A stretch of 64,000 bases of DNA, from positions 12,312,891 through 12,376,890 of the forward strand of contig NC_135564.1 in the NCBI RefSeq assembly GCF_964340395.1, in the 5' to 3' direction. This DNA is from Glandiceps talaboti. Its lineage: Eukaryota; Hemichordata; Enteropneusta; Spengelidae. Under the pieces are notes generated by a model that saw nothing but the letters and a program-made list of their open reading frames with translations, searched no databases and was not told the DNA's origin. Position numbers and translations under genes: made by a program. How positions within the stretch are numbered: position 1 is the stretch's first letter; each line of letters opens with the position of its first letter. Of the stretch, positions 1 to 16,850 are shown piece after piece.

Positions 1-1194
1 AATTCAACCGACAAATTTCTGTCCAAAAAGACTGAATTAAAGGAGGGGATAAAAGGAATATCTGATGAACTCAAAGAATTAAAACTACTGGAAGAGAAGA
101 AACAGACAGTCAAAGAAAAGGAAAGCGCGAGAAAGAAAACGAAAAAACGTCGTCGACGTCGAAAACATGTAAGAAAAAACACTGATGATGACAAAACACA
201 GTTGCCCAGATCTGTTAGGCGATTTATTGATCGAATGCTGGCTAAATCGAAGAAGAAAAACATGGGAAGGGATGATATGTCAGATCTTTCCGACGATGAC
301 ACAGATTTTGACGACAGCGGACACGAGAAGAAATCGCCAGTCCCCTTTCATTTAATGACTGTACCGAAGTCGAAGATCAGGTTGTTGACCCCAACATTGG
401 ATATTGAAACGGGGTCGTTGAATATTCTACAGTCTTATCGAAGTACGATGTTTGGATCGGTACGGACGCCGGTATATCGTCAGTTTCCGAACAATCATTT
501 TCAAACCGGTGGTCGGCTAAAGATGGCATATACGGAAGCTAGACTGCCGTCACAAAGTGTTATGGAGAAACTAGCAGCGACAATCTTTCATGAGGGTAAA
601 AGATCGACTGCTTCTGGTGATAGGGTTTTTAATATGTACACGGATCGGATGTTACTTCAGTCAACACGAGTGGGAAAGACAGGCTGTGAGACAAACAACC
701 AACGATCGTATTTGCCATTCGTAATTCAAATGGAGCGAAGCTCGGACTTGTCTCGCTTTCAAGGGAAAACTGAGCCATCGTCTCCGGTACAGGTTGACAG
801 TTCGCCATCACCTGCATCGAACGATAGTCATACGAGTGTGACTACTGCAGTTCTATCCGTAGCAACGCTTACTGTCAGTGAAACAACAAGCCCGACTAAT
901 TCAAAGAGTACCGGTACTGACCAAGCACAAAGAGAAAGCTTGATGACCATTCAACATAAATATGCTGTTCCAAGAATTACGGTCAATAAACCAATAGTTA
1001 GGAATTACGGCGTATCTGGACGACCACCAAAGAAAGACGTACTCCGTATGACACCGGTACAAAAACATATGTTACATCCGGGTATTGGGATCCAAGGTTC
1101 GGGGACATCTACCGACCACCTTTTACACTCATTCCTTCGACCTGCAGCAGTGAAACACACGAAAGAAGACTACATTGTTAGAAAAGTGTGCTGA
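1..1194 (+). CDS. C-terminal exon of an unrecognised basic coiled-coil protein (5' partial)
   Basis: Frame 1 is open from the first base of the window to a TGA at 1192-1194, giving 397 residues with no upstream stop, so the gene starts outside the window. Residues about 10-42 are rich in Lys, Glu and Leu and could form a short coiled coil. Residues about 44-59 are almost all Lys and Arg (motif KKTKKRRRRRKH), a likely nuclear or nucleic-acid-binding signal. An acidic Asp/Ser patch follows (DLSDDDTDFDDS), and the middle is Ser/Thr-rich and low complexity (TTAVLSVATLTVSETTSPT). The last 80 residues are more ordered-looking and rich in Arg, Lys and Pro. Codon use is varied and not repeat-driven, which supports real coding. 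I do not recognise the family. No canonical AATAAA was found soon after the stop. Confidence 0.75.
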   Translation, partial: NSTDKFLSKKTELKEGIKGISDELKELKLLEEKKQTVKEKESARKKTKKRRRRRKHVRKNTDDDKTQLPRSVRRFIDRMLAKSKKKNMGRDDMSDLSDDDTDFDDSGHEKKSPVPFHLMTVPKSKIRLLTPTLDIETGSLNILQSYRSTMFGSVRTPVYRQFPNNHFQTGGRLKMAYTEARLPSQSVMEKLAATIFHEGKRSTASGDRVFNMYTDRMLLQSTRVGKTGCETNNQRSYLPFVIQMERSSDLSRFQGKTEPSSPVQVDSSPSPASNDSHTSVTTAVLSVATLTVSETTSPTNSKSTGTDQAQRESLMTIQHKYAVPRITVNKPIVRNYGVSGRPPKKDVLRMTPVQKHMLHPGIGIQGSGTSTDHLLHSFLRPAAVKHTKEDYIVRKVC

Positions 1195-2085
1195 GTGAGT
1201 TGTCCTATAGACACTACTTCTACCCTACTTAATGTTTCAAATGGCGTGGATTGAATGGGTTGAATAGCACTACCAAGTCTTGCTTGAATGACCAAGTTTA
1301 GTTTACAACTCGTAGTAATATAGAACGTGCATTCGTTATTTCGTTACAAGGTAACGGTAGATAAGATCTAGAAAATTGTGGAATTATATCAGTGTGTTAT
1401 TGCTGAGAGTAGTAAACGGATAGTCTTCGACAGTCATATCTTTTTACAAGCCGGGGTATTTTTGCAAAATTCGCTTTCTCTGACAGTTGTCGCAAAGAGA
1501 GTTGTTGGTTTTACGATGATGACGTTAGTATTTGAAAACACAATACACTGTACCTCACTTTTAAAAACAAACACACACAGTATAATTCTAAGGTTATGAT
1601 GTGTTCTGTGAATCCTGAAACATTATCTTTTTTTGAGTGTTTTAAACAAACTATGATGCTGCTGTTTGTTTGTAAACATTTCTCCCATTAACAATCACAC
1701 TTAACAATAACTCAACATTTATACCTTAATACTCTTACGATGGTTGCAATTTATCTTGAGGTCAACAACCCATCCACTCATTGAATGTGTACATTTGATA
1801 TGCTGATGCAAGCACTTTCTTAGAAACTTGTTTTTCTTGAAAACTAAAAAAGAATTATATAAAAGTGATATTTAGAAATTAATCTCTAAATGAGAGAGAA
1901 GCGAACAAGTTTGTGTTGTTGTACTGTCTTTTCTCGTATTAAGTCGTTTATCTAGGGTTCTTTCTAAAGATATTGTAACCTGTAACACTAAGCATTAGAG
2001 ACAGATCAAAAGGCAATGGTTCAACACATGATCCAGCGTAAGAGGGTGTAACAACTCGAAAGATCAATTACGTCTGTCACATCCC

Positions 2086-2190
2086 TAGACTGTAAGATAC
2101 GTCGTGACGTTTCGTCCTCACCGGCCTTCTCTCACAGGGGTTGGCCGATCATGTGTGAGGGCGCCCCGTCACGGCGTACCTTCCGGACTA
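2086..2190. mobile_element. 105-bp MITE with inverted termini and 9-bp target duplication
   Basis: The ends are inverted repeats of about 24 bp. The left end begins TAGACTGTAAGATACG and the right end read backwards begins TAGTCCGGAAGGTACG; both run into CGTGACG. Directly outside lie two perfect 9-bp copies of TCACATCCC (2077-2085 and 2191-2199), the footprint of insertion. The interior is short and GC-rich with no coding capacity. A second copy in opposite orientation lies at 53897-53988. A 9-bp duplication is usual for Mutator-like elements, but the superfamily is an inference. Confidence 0.85.
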
Positions 2191-2480
2191 TCACATCCCA
2201 AGACATGTTCATAGCCGGTTCATGTGCTGATATTGTAACTGTTCGCAAGTACCGAATTTCATTGGTTTCTAGAAAGAACGAATAACGGAAAGACAACGCT
2301 GATATCAATAGTTAAATGAACTCATGTAGAAGCATAGCATTTGTTGTTGTTTAATGTCATTGGACACTTTAGATATAAACTGTTAGCTACGAACTATCAT
2401 TGGGCTCTAGATAATGCTTCTTTCACATGATAGCTTGAATTGGATGTCGAGTCGGTTATGTGACGATGTGTGTGAGTATT

Positions 2481-2545
2481 ATGTATGTATGTATGTATGT
2501 ATGTATGTATGTATGTATGTATGTATGTATGTATGTATGTATGTA

Positions 2546-2608
<63 letters not shown>

Positions 2609-2629
2609 GTGTATGTGTGCATGCGTGTA

Positions 2630-2672
<43 letters not shown>
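2481..2672. repeat. Compound TATG / TCTG / TG microsatellite
   Basis: About 65 bp of ATGT units, then about 60 bp of CTGT units, then a TG-rich tract with interspersed TATGTG. Open frames over it on both strands are artefacts of the repeat. Confidence 0.95.
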
Positions 2673-2674
<2 letters not shown>

Positions 2675-3652
2675 AGGTGTGGGTGTGTGCGTTTGTATTA
2701 TTGCATTTCTCATGTTTATTGATATCGATATCGATATGGACGTTGCTAATTAAATTGAAATAACTGTTTAAAAAAACACCAACACCATATTACCATATTA
2801 TCAACATGCCATTGCCGATTCCTAAACTTCATAGCATGCGTACATTTCGAGGTTTGGAATACTTCATATACTTAACAAGCCAGAGCATTTTTTTTCGGCT
2901 GACGCAAGGTTGGCTGATAGGACTCGCCGTTGAGGGCGTGATGTATGGCGATGATAGGTAGAAGTAAGATACATGTGTAACACTGTGTAAATGCAGTAGG
3001 AGATTAGTGATAATAACTGACAGAGTGCAGAGGACGGAGATATTGGGATTTCGGTGTCACCTAGCCTCCTCACTGTTGAATATGAGATTTTAATAGTGTA
3101 CATATATTTAGTTTTTTCAACCCCCCCCCCGCAATATATATATATATAAAGAAATAAAACAATAAAATAAGTAATGACGTGGCACACCAAATCGATAGAA
3201 AACCGCCCACTTTGAGTACGAGGTAATCACACATCCGGTGTGTGCAATTGGAACTTCTGGAAATTGAAATCCCAAATTCCCTCATCATAATTGTGATAAA
3301 TTGCCAAATAATAATATCTAGATTGTTGATAACATAGTTATAGTGATTATAGTGATTAACATTGTTCTCAATCGTCCTATATCCGACACAAGATATGATC
3401 AAACATGACAGCGCCCTCATTATGATAATTGTTGAAGTATAAAATCTCACTAATCGAGATCAATCGATGATTGTCTTTCCTGGGGAGTAATTTTCAAGGA
3501 AATTGTGATTTTCATAAACTGTTTATTTCATACTTTGTTTAATGATATGGAAACGTTTATTGTGAAAATATACACATTCTGAAAGTTAATCGGAACAACT
3601 CGAATTTGGAGAACAAAAGACGTTGGTTTGATTGTAAATTACTTGATAACGT

Positions 3653-3658
3653 TATAAA
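3653..3658 (+). promoter_or_regulatory. TATA box of the LDLa-repeat gene
   Basis: TATAAA lies 72 bp upstream of the ATG at 3725. A start site about 30 bp downstream of it would give a 5' leader of roughly 40 bases, a typical layout for a TATA-driven secreted-protein gene. Inferred from position only. Confidence 0.45.
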
Positions 3659-3724
3659 TCAGACGTTTTTGTTCAACGATCTGTTATTCTAGTGGAAGTC
3701 TGATCTCCAGTCGGACGCGTTAAA

Positions 3725-9212
<5,488 letters not shown>

Positions 9213-9281
9213 GTAAGTAAACTAAAGCTTCATCCGTACAATATTTATATTGCGTGGACAACGTCACTGTAACTACTGCGC

Positions 9282-9391
<110 letters not shown>

Positions 9392-9976
9392 TCAAACACA
9401 CAATACATTTTTATAGTCTGTCTTGTGGAATGACTGTGCTGGTTCTACTCTAAGAAGTAATAATATTGATATGAAATCAAACTTACCTACAAAACAATAT
9501 TGGATAAAATTGCCTTTTAAAAGTGGCCGGTGAAGTAAGTGTTCGTAATTTGACATTCATATTGTGGTCCCTGGAAGTGCGACTGTTTTTATCATACTAG
9601 TAAAAGAATCCACTATTTAGCCAATGTTTATTTCACTGATTGATGTATTTCATTTACTACTCAGACATTTCAATTAATAGACATCGTATAATATAAACAA
9701 ACATAACTATCACGGAAGAAATGGTATTTCGTGTAGTTGCAATCATGTGTTCCTGCTTAAATAAATACGATCAGATTATAAGAATGGTCATTTTTGTTGA
9801 AAATAGTAATACAGTGACAAAAATAATAAAATTGATGTACCCTATTACAATTTCAATACACTGTAAAATTATTTCTATGTCTTATGTGTGTATTCTAAGT
9901 TACATGGTAAACATTTCAGCATTAGTATAATAATAACATCATTTCGCATTTTTCATCAATCTCAACTTTTTACCAG

Positions 9977-10040
9977 GTTGCAGCAATGACTTGTTCACAT
10001 GAGTAAATTACGCACTTAATTTTCATTTAACATGATAGAT
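9977..10040 (+). pseudogene. Decayed LDLa exon with a nonsense codon
   Basis: After acceptor TTACCAG it reads CSNDLFT and then TGA, where intact copies have the TGC/TGT of the second cysteine; later cysteines are gone. If spliced in from 9212 in phase 1 it would supply a short C-terminus and stop. Confidence 0.6.
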
Positions 10041-10287
10041 TAACTACGTTAATTTGACGAGTTAAACAATACATTTATGTTGACATGGTGTATCTGTAAA
10101 GTGTAGTACAACTGTGGCAATGCAATCATATTTTACAAACATGTCGAACTGATTCATTGGCGAGATCACGTGACCAATGTTTATTTCACTGATTGATATT
10201 GGTTATTTTTTACTCCTAAGGTGTTCATAATAATGTGTTATACACAGATCAATCCAAGGAAGCTAATGTCTTGGGAAGAATTAACAG

Positions 10288-10386
10288 CCTGAGCTAGTAT
10301 AATTTGGGATCATTGCGGTCTGAATTTGTGATGATGGTGGTGATGACGACTGCGGAGATAATTCTGATGAAGAAAACTGTGTCTAG
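10288..10386 (+). pseudogene. Decayed LDLa exon remnant
   Basis: Acceptor-like TTAACAG, then TGA where exon 5 has the first cysteine codon. After a frame change it reads [19 protein letters not shown] and TAG at 10384-10386. The acidic calcium motif survives but the N-terminal half is destroyed. Confidence 0.65.
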
Positions 10387-11059
10387 AAAAATCAGACGAT
10401 GCAGCAACAAAAATGATGTATTCCAAGTAGAGCAACAATATTTTCAATGTAATATCTTGATGACAAGTCAAGCTTCATTTTAAAAAGTTGCTCTCGCATA
10501 TTTTGCTAATGACAGGATATATAACCTATAATTGAATTAATTAATAGAATTAAATGTATCTTTGGTTTATATGTAGGACAATTTATAAATGTACACCATT
10601 ATTTTACATTTACTTTACCGTATCCATTAACAAACCATCTCAATCATCTCAACAAATGGAAAGTACATTACTTTATTAAAGTTACTCAGTCTCATTGCAG
10701 AGAGAAAGTATAAAAAACACAATCTATTTTACCGCGAGGGATCTCATCATTCATAATTATTCAGTTGTATAATTAAAGTGTTAGTGGCATTACAATATTT
10801 CAAAGAATTCAATAACTGTTCAATTGTACCATGAAATAACCTTAACCAGTGATTGACAGGAGATTAACTTTATTAGTAGCAAATAAGGAACTGGTCATAT
10901 CTTTCGCCAACGAAAGATATGCCATTGAATTTTGCAATATTCAACCAACAGATAGTATTACTCTAAAAGTGTAGCAGGCGATCTAATGACAAAATATGTG
11001 TTTAGTTCACTTAGTATTTTCCATATATCTCAAGATCTCTTTAACCACGTTTTTCGTTA

Positions 11060-11065
11060 TTTATT
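11060..11065 (-). terminator. Polyadenylation signal of the arginine/glutamate peptide gene
   Basis: AATAAA on the - strand, 34 bases after the TAG stop at 11099-11101. Its close placement supports the gene model. Confidence 0.6.
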
Positions 11066-11098
11066 GCCTCTTTTGTCAATGTCCCGCTAGATCTCGTC

Positions 11099-11897
11099 CT
11101 AAATATCCCCTTTTTCTTCAATCTCTTCCAAGATCTCTTCCAGTATCTCTTCCTTTCTCTCTTCCATTCTTTCCTTCACTTCTTCCTTCAGAATTTTGCT
11201 TTTGATCTCTTCACTATAAAACAACACAAGGTAGAGTAATTTAGCAACATACAGAGTTGAATTTAGTAACATACAGAGTTGAATTAATGACGTATTTTTA
11301 CATGATCGAATTAAATGAGAGTGTTGACATGAGAAAGACGTCCCGGTCAACGCACATACGTCCTCGAAAATACAATCAAACACCGCACCAACATGCTAAA
11401 GCTTTTATGACTCGGACAAAGAGTGTAACATCACCTTGACATGCTGAAGTGACCTCTTATTCATAATTATTAGTGCATAATATAAACTGACCAAACAATT
11501 CAAGACTTGATTGTTCATATAGTATGAGTTGTAAGAACCATGTATGTGTTCTATAAAATATCTAACACATGAACCAGGTGATAAGACCTGATACGACATT
11601 TGAATCAACATAAAATGACCTGTTTATGGTATTGTAGGAGTGAATCGTTTCTATCCAAGGTGACACTTTCAAATCACATTTACGTTCTAAATGGTTGGAC
11701 ATGTTGTCATACTAAATCATCCTGTAACTAAATAATGTTTTGACGATAACTTACATGTCAGTAAGAGTCTTGCCCTCCTCAATTTTGCCTCTTGAATCGA
11801 TGCGGCGGCGGCGGCGGCGGCGCCAAGCATCGTCTTCTTGTACGAACAAAGTTAGCATTAGTCCAAGAATGATGACGAAAACCAAAATCTTCTCCAT
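11099..11897 (-). CDS. Small secreted peptide: signal sequence, seven arginines, Glu/Lys-rich helix (two coding exons)
   Basis: Coding exons on the - strand: 11897-11755 and 11213-11099. Exon 1 starts at ATG 11897-11895 (G at -3, G at +4) and ends phase 2 at donor GTAAGT. Exon 2 follows acceptor TTTTATAG, and the joined codon is ATT (Ile48). The 85-residue product begins MEKILVFVIILGLMLTLFVQ, a clear signal peptide, then EDDAW. Residues 26-32 are seven arginines, all CGC. IDSRGKIEEGKTLTD follows, then an amphipathic Glu/Lys/Ile/Leu helix (EEVKERMEERKEEILEEILE), ending KGDI. The arginine run resembles a prohormone-convertase site, so a processed helical peptide is possible. An antimicrobial or signalling role would be a guess. 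A 5' leader exon and AATAAA complete the gene. I know no family with this layout. Confidence 0.72.
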
Positions 11898-11918
11898 TTC
11901 GTTTTAGTGTTTGATGTT

Positions 11919-12048
11919 TCTGAAACTGACAAAGAATATAAGTTGCAGTGAAAGAAGTTTGTATTATCATACATTTTGATTCTTTATGGTTCGCTGTACC
12001 CCCAGTTTCAATACGCAAAACAAGATTAAGTTAACATACCTGAAGCAG
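11919..12048 (-). other. 5' untranslated exon junction of the peptide gene
   Basis: On the - strand CTGCTTCAG (12048-12040) is followed by donor GTATGT. An acceptor TTCTTTGTCAG ends near 11926, with a second AG at 11920-11921, about 20 bases before the ATG. This gives a non-coding first exon, then an exon carrying the start codon. No convincing TATA box seen. Confidence 0.5.
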
Positions 12049-13859
12049 TCGTCAGTTGTGCACGGTGGGGTTTGGTGGGGCGTTGTGATGGGCGCATGCG
12101 TCTTGTGTACAGTATAATTGTTCGTGATGCATTTGAACTATTCAATAGTGTATGTATAGAGTACAATAGAGTACGAATTGAATGCTGGGTCTTCAACAAT
12201 ATGGTCTGTATACTATGCCCATAGACCCTCCACCAACGTCTATACTATGCCCAAATATATAAAAAATACCATATAGGGCGATATGCATGGTTGGGAACAT
12301 CAACACAATGGGCAACACACTGGTTGCTATGGAGATATAAATAGGATCAATATTTTTACACTCGAGATATATTTTTTTTATTAGGGTCATAGTTTAAGGT
12401 CATATAACTAAAGTATTGAAAAGTCACATTTTGGAAACCAAGACCAATGCCTGGGGAACGATATTTATGTGTGTGAAGGCACAGATGTTTGCATACGATT
12501 ACTAGTTTATCTTCAGATAAAAGTTGGTAATTCATTATCATTATATTTAAGAAATTATAGTAATAACAGTTTCATGTATCGCGTCGATTTTGTAAACAAA
12601 TTCTAAAATTCAAAATGTGTATGTAATCATATGTAAACGTATATTTACATATATACGCGTGCTTGCTTATAGACAATCGACGGCGTGAAGGTTTTGGCAA
12701 TATCGTAAATTTGTTGGAAGTCTGTGATACATCTCTTGATCACCACAGAAGACAAAGAAGTATGCACATTTTAAAGGTTACTCAACATTGTTTTGATAGA
12801 CTAAATCTCTTTCACCATACTATCAAATGTAGCCCGAGTCGGATACGTCAACTGTTAATTAAGCTATCCTGATAAAGTACATTTGGTATAAATATTTTCC
12901 AGATTGTCTTGTACAGCATGCCCGAGTAAATTAAAAGGATTTACCAAGAACTTCGAAATGATTGTTTGTCGTTTAGAAGTACGCCCTCAATGGTTTCTTT
13001 GGGAAATGTGAGTTGTGTCGTGTACTACATATGCAGTGTACGTACGTCTGCTATTGCTTTCGTATAACGTCAAAATACACACAAACATCCACTCGAATGC
13101 ACACACACGTACACACACACATCTAAACTGAGACTGTTTTGAATTTGTAGACTCAAAATTGTTATTCAAAGCTATCTTTAGCTATTTTACAGTTATTTGA
13201 GAGCGACTTGGTGGACAGACAGTATTGCCATATTGCTACAGACTAAACAGGTGCCCAGGAGGCGTTGCATGCGTAAATAGCAATGTAAAGGCTATAAATA
13301 CAATTCCTGCTCTCCTCATGGTAGAGAGAATAACTTTTTAATTTCGCCACAATTCACTGTCACAGTGTGAATCAACAGAAAATATCTTGTAATTACAGAA
13401 ATTATTGATTATGGATGTTCCTTGAACGTAACACTATAGGTATGATCAGATAGCAGAATGATGACGTCACCGGACAAACCTCCCCCCCCCCTGTAAATTA
13501 TAACATACCTACCCCCATATTTGACTGTGGATCGGTAGCCAAGATACAGAAACGATATACTATACAATATAGCCGCTGAGGGCGCATTGTTAGTCTACGA
13601 TACACGCAAAAACAAAACTAGATGGACGAAAACGGTATCGCTGTTTTATTTGTTGAAATATGTGAATCACACAATCTTTTCATTTCAAAGAACAAAGACC
13701 AAATATAATAAAAGCCAAAATGACCGAATATATATTTGATCATTCATCGAGGGTTTTCACGTCCTAAAAATAAATCTTGGCTGCTCATCTCACGTTTACA
13801 TCTCAAAACACACAAAACAAATTGACAATAATTGAATCTTCAATTTGATCACAAAACTA

Positions 13860-13975
13860 CGGATTTTAAAATTTGACCCTCCCCAAAACATTGCAATGCA
13901 AAATATGACCCTCCCCCAAGTACAGGTTTGTAAAATGTGACCCACCCCTGATTCCTCCGCCCCGCCCCCTTGTAA
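13860..13975. repeat. Dispersed pyrimidine-rich repeat (TGACCCTCCCC type)
   Basis: Three short units of the form AAAATTTGACCCTCCCC, AAATATGACCCTCCCCC and AAATGTGACCCACCCC. Similar G-rich strings (GGGG..GTCAC..TTTT) occur near 34560-34660, 35150-35270 and 62985-63090, so this is a dispersed family. Confidence 0.5.
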
Positions 13976-14300
13976 AGACTGAAGGCTCCCTTATATGAAA
14001 CAGATGGGCGATGCATGACCGGTCCGCTATTTGTATGCATCATGATGCACTCTGTAACTTAACGATGTAGTTGAACTGACCGTGACAACCAATATGTTTT
14101 ATTCAGTTCAGTTTATGTTCGTAAAACTAAATTGGCCGCCTGCTGATACTTCTGAGGTGGTACTCGATGAATAACTAAACAGTGCATCCTTTACAGAGCG
14201 TTTAAGCTGCACTGGCTCAGTTCAACTGGAGTATTTTTTATATTGTTCAGGTGTATGATATTACAATTATGTCACTACATCTGACAACCAGATTTAAACT

Positions 14301-15127
14301 GAATGCCTTCCGTAAGGGACAAGTTTTGAGATTGTTGTTCCTACAGACAATCGTTGGAATACAACAGAACATATGCAATAAGTTATTTTTTCTCATTGAT
14401 TGCTATTTGCCCATTGCTGTCAGTGATCTCCTGGCCAACGACCACATGTAATGTGAAGCTTTACAGAACGTTGTAGCATAGCACTCACAGTAGAAAGAGT
14501 TTTAAAGGTAAAAAAATGTTTCTGGTCAGCGCCCATCACTTTAAGTACCCCCTTCCCGCGTTATTTTTTCTTCCGTAAGCCAATTCAGTCTGCAGATGAA
14601 AGGGAAAACTCAAAATTAACTCTCCCTACATCAATTGCCACCAGTGAAGACAACTGCAAAACTAATCATGAACTAGCCTATGACATCTGCCCCACATACA
14701 CACTTGCTGTAAAGTACTAAATAAAAAGAACAGTAACTGCAATGATAAGTAGATTGATTAACATTTGTTGAAAATGCATCATGGCACCACTTTAGACAAC
14801 ATTTCCTGACGAGAAACTATTTTTTCCTTTGTAGTGGCCTACCGAAGTATGCAAAACTAAAAGCTACATCAATAATATTTTCAGGACAAGTGCGCTTTGG
14901 TATGTATCAAGTTATAATGAATTTGAAGCGTGCATTCTTGAGATATAGCCTAATTACCGAAAATCATTATCATGTTTAACAAAACCTAATCAGTTCTTGC
15001 CATTACCCTACGGAACATGTGTACAAAATTTCGTTTGAATTGAGCCAGCCGTTTTGGAGAAAACAGTGACACAGACAAACACAAAGACAGACAGACACAC
15101 ACACACACAGACAGACAGGCAGACACG
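14301..15127 (+). mobile_element. Dispersed non-coding retroelement-like repeat with CAGA tail
   Basis: Starts GAATGCCTTCCGTAAGG and ends AGCCAGCCGTTTTGGAGAAA, then a CAGA/CA tail. The head matches 52594 onward and the tail region matches, in reverse complement, the sequence beside the TCTG tract in every macrosatellite unit (e.g. 55141-55425). Internal GAAGCGTGCATTCTTGAG and CCTAATTACCGAAAAT recur near 52790-52860. A simple-repeat tail and no coding capacity suggest a SINE or a LINE 3' end. Confidence 0.55.
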
Positions 15128-15953
15128 CAGCCTTTCACCCACTAAATACATCTCTTCCTTAAAAATCTTCCGATAAAAAGTAAAAAACGAAATATCAACT
15201 GTCATTTCTCATCTCCCGTCCATCCCGACCAATTCAATTTTACGTTCAGAAACAGTTACACAAAAGTCACTGCCTGCTGACAAAGACGAACATATACAGC
15301 AATGATCGATCATGTTGTACACGTGTATGCTAAGATTGGGTTTCAGCTAAGAGACTTGTGTAATATATACAAGGGTCCGCTGTCCCACTTACTGAACTCG
15401 CCCCTCCTGTGCTTGACAGGTGATCGGTCTTGCTATTATTATGGTTCAAGCACAAAGACTGAAGTCATATTTGCCAGGGTCAGCCGTCCTATCTAATGGA
15501 TATCCCCCTCCATTGTTTGACTCGAACACTTTTAGTTCTTGAACTGATTGACCTTAAATGCTGGACTGTTGTAAACAAAACAGACATAAAACCTACAGAT
15601 GTGAAACTGCATAATGTCGACTCATGTTGAATATATGGTTATATGGTCCTGGGGACGCAGAACATTCCAAAAGAAACACATGTAAATGTTTGTGCGAGAA
15701 AAGTGCTAGCGCAGATCCCTTGTATGTTTACATTGGGTTTATATTGATTACCACTTGTACAGGGTACTGGTTCACAAACTGAACTTTTACTATGTGACAC
15801 TATATCAAGGCGTGGCCTATCTCACCTGTATGGTTCGTGCCGATCACATACTTATACCTACTTCCAGTACTCTATTCCATCGGTAGAGGCTTGTACAGCC
15901 GCTTTCCACGATATCACAATCGTTATAGCAAGGATTACGTACTACTGTCTGAC

Positions 15954-16850
15954 ATGGAAAACGACGGGTATCAACCCGAACTTCAGAAAGTGACGAAGAT
16001 CAACGATAGCAATGGTGACACAGATCCAAATGTTATAGTAGTCGAGACACAGCCCGAAAATATGGCGAAAACACTGACAGTGGAATATACAGACGATTCT
16101 AACAGAAACAAGGCTGGGAGTACATGTTTCGTTGTTGTCATGATGGTGATAACTTTGAGCGTGGCATTATTGGCAGGTGCTTTGTGCAGCTACTACTTCG
16201 GGACAGATCCCCCGCAACCTTCCATTCCCCCATGTCAAGGTGAAGCCACGGTCGCGCCCAATGCTGTAGCAAACGCCGCTGCCGGTGCATCTGGCCGCTC
16301 TTTTAATAAGTTCGGATCTGAGTTGATTGCACCTGTACCGGCTAATGTGTACAACGACAAACCAAAACCAGCTATTCCTAGTCAAACAACATGTCTCACA
16401 AAGTCATGCGTGAAAGCAGCGGGTCGAATGTTAGACACTATGAACGAAAACGTCGACCCTTGCGAGGACTTTTACCAATATTCTTGCGGTGGATGGCTAC
16501 AGAACAACCCTATACCAGCAGACAAGTCTCGTATTGGCGTTCTCGATCAGATAGATGATCGCAATTCGCATCTACTAAAGTCTATAATGGAGAAATCTAC
16601 AGACAGTGTACCCAGTGAAATAGAAAAGAAAAGTCTGCGATTCTACGCTGCATGCATGGACGAAGAACGACGAGACGAGATAGGGGTATCACCGCTTGTA
16701 GATATTGTATCAGGATATGGTGGTTGGAACCCGAGTAGTACGGATATAGACGACACACTTGCACATATGATAACAAACTACGCTATCGGAACACTGTTTG
16801 ATTTCTCTATCGGTATTGACGACTATGATTCAAGTCGACAGATGTTAATG
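15954..16850 (+). CDS. M13 exon 1: cytoplasmic tail, membrane anchor, stalk, N-domain start
   Basis: 299 codons. [10 protein letters not shown]... is an acidic, polar tail; [19 protein letters not shown] is the anchor; the stalk is Pro/Ala-rich. M13_N begins at CLTKSC and [14 protein letters not shown]. The exon ends SRQMLM| at donor GTAAGT, phase 0. Confidence 0.97.

Larger units (their letters stand above)
1195..3652. other. Intergenic stretch with 3' flank, a MITE and a microsatellite
   Basis: No coding region is supported here. It holds the 3' flank of the upstream gene, a 105-bp inverted-repeat element at 2086-2190 and a compound TATG/TCTG/TG microsatellite at 2481-2672. There is also a C10 run next to a short TA repeat near 3121-3150. 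Confidence 0.6.
12049..15953. other. Intergenic region between the peptide gene and the M13 gene
   Basis: No coding region supported. It holds a pyrimidine-rich dispersed repeat at 13860-13975 and a CAGA-tailed dispersed element at 14301-15127. The last kilobase upstream of 15954 must contain the M13 promoter, but I cannot place it. Confidence 0.5.

Noticed and set aside
2414-2753. Open frames over the TATG/TCTG microsatellite
   Set aside because: Repeat artefact on both strands.
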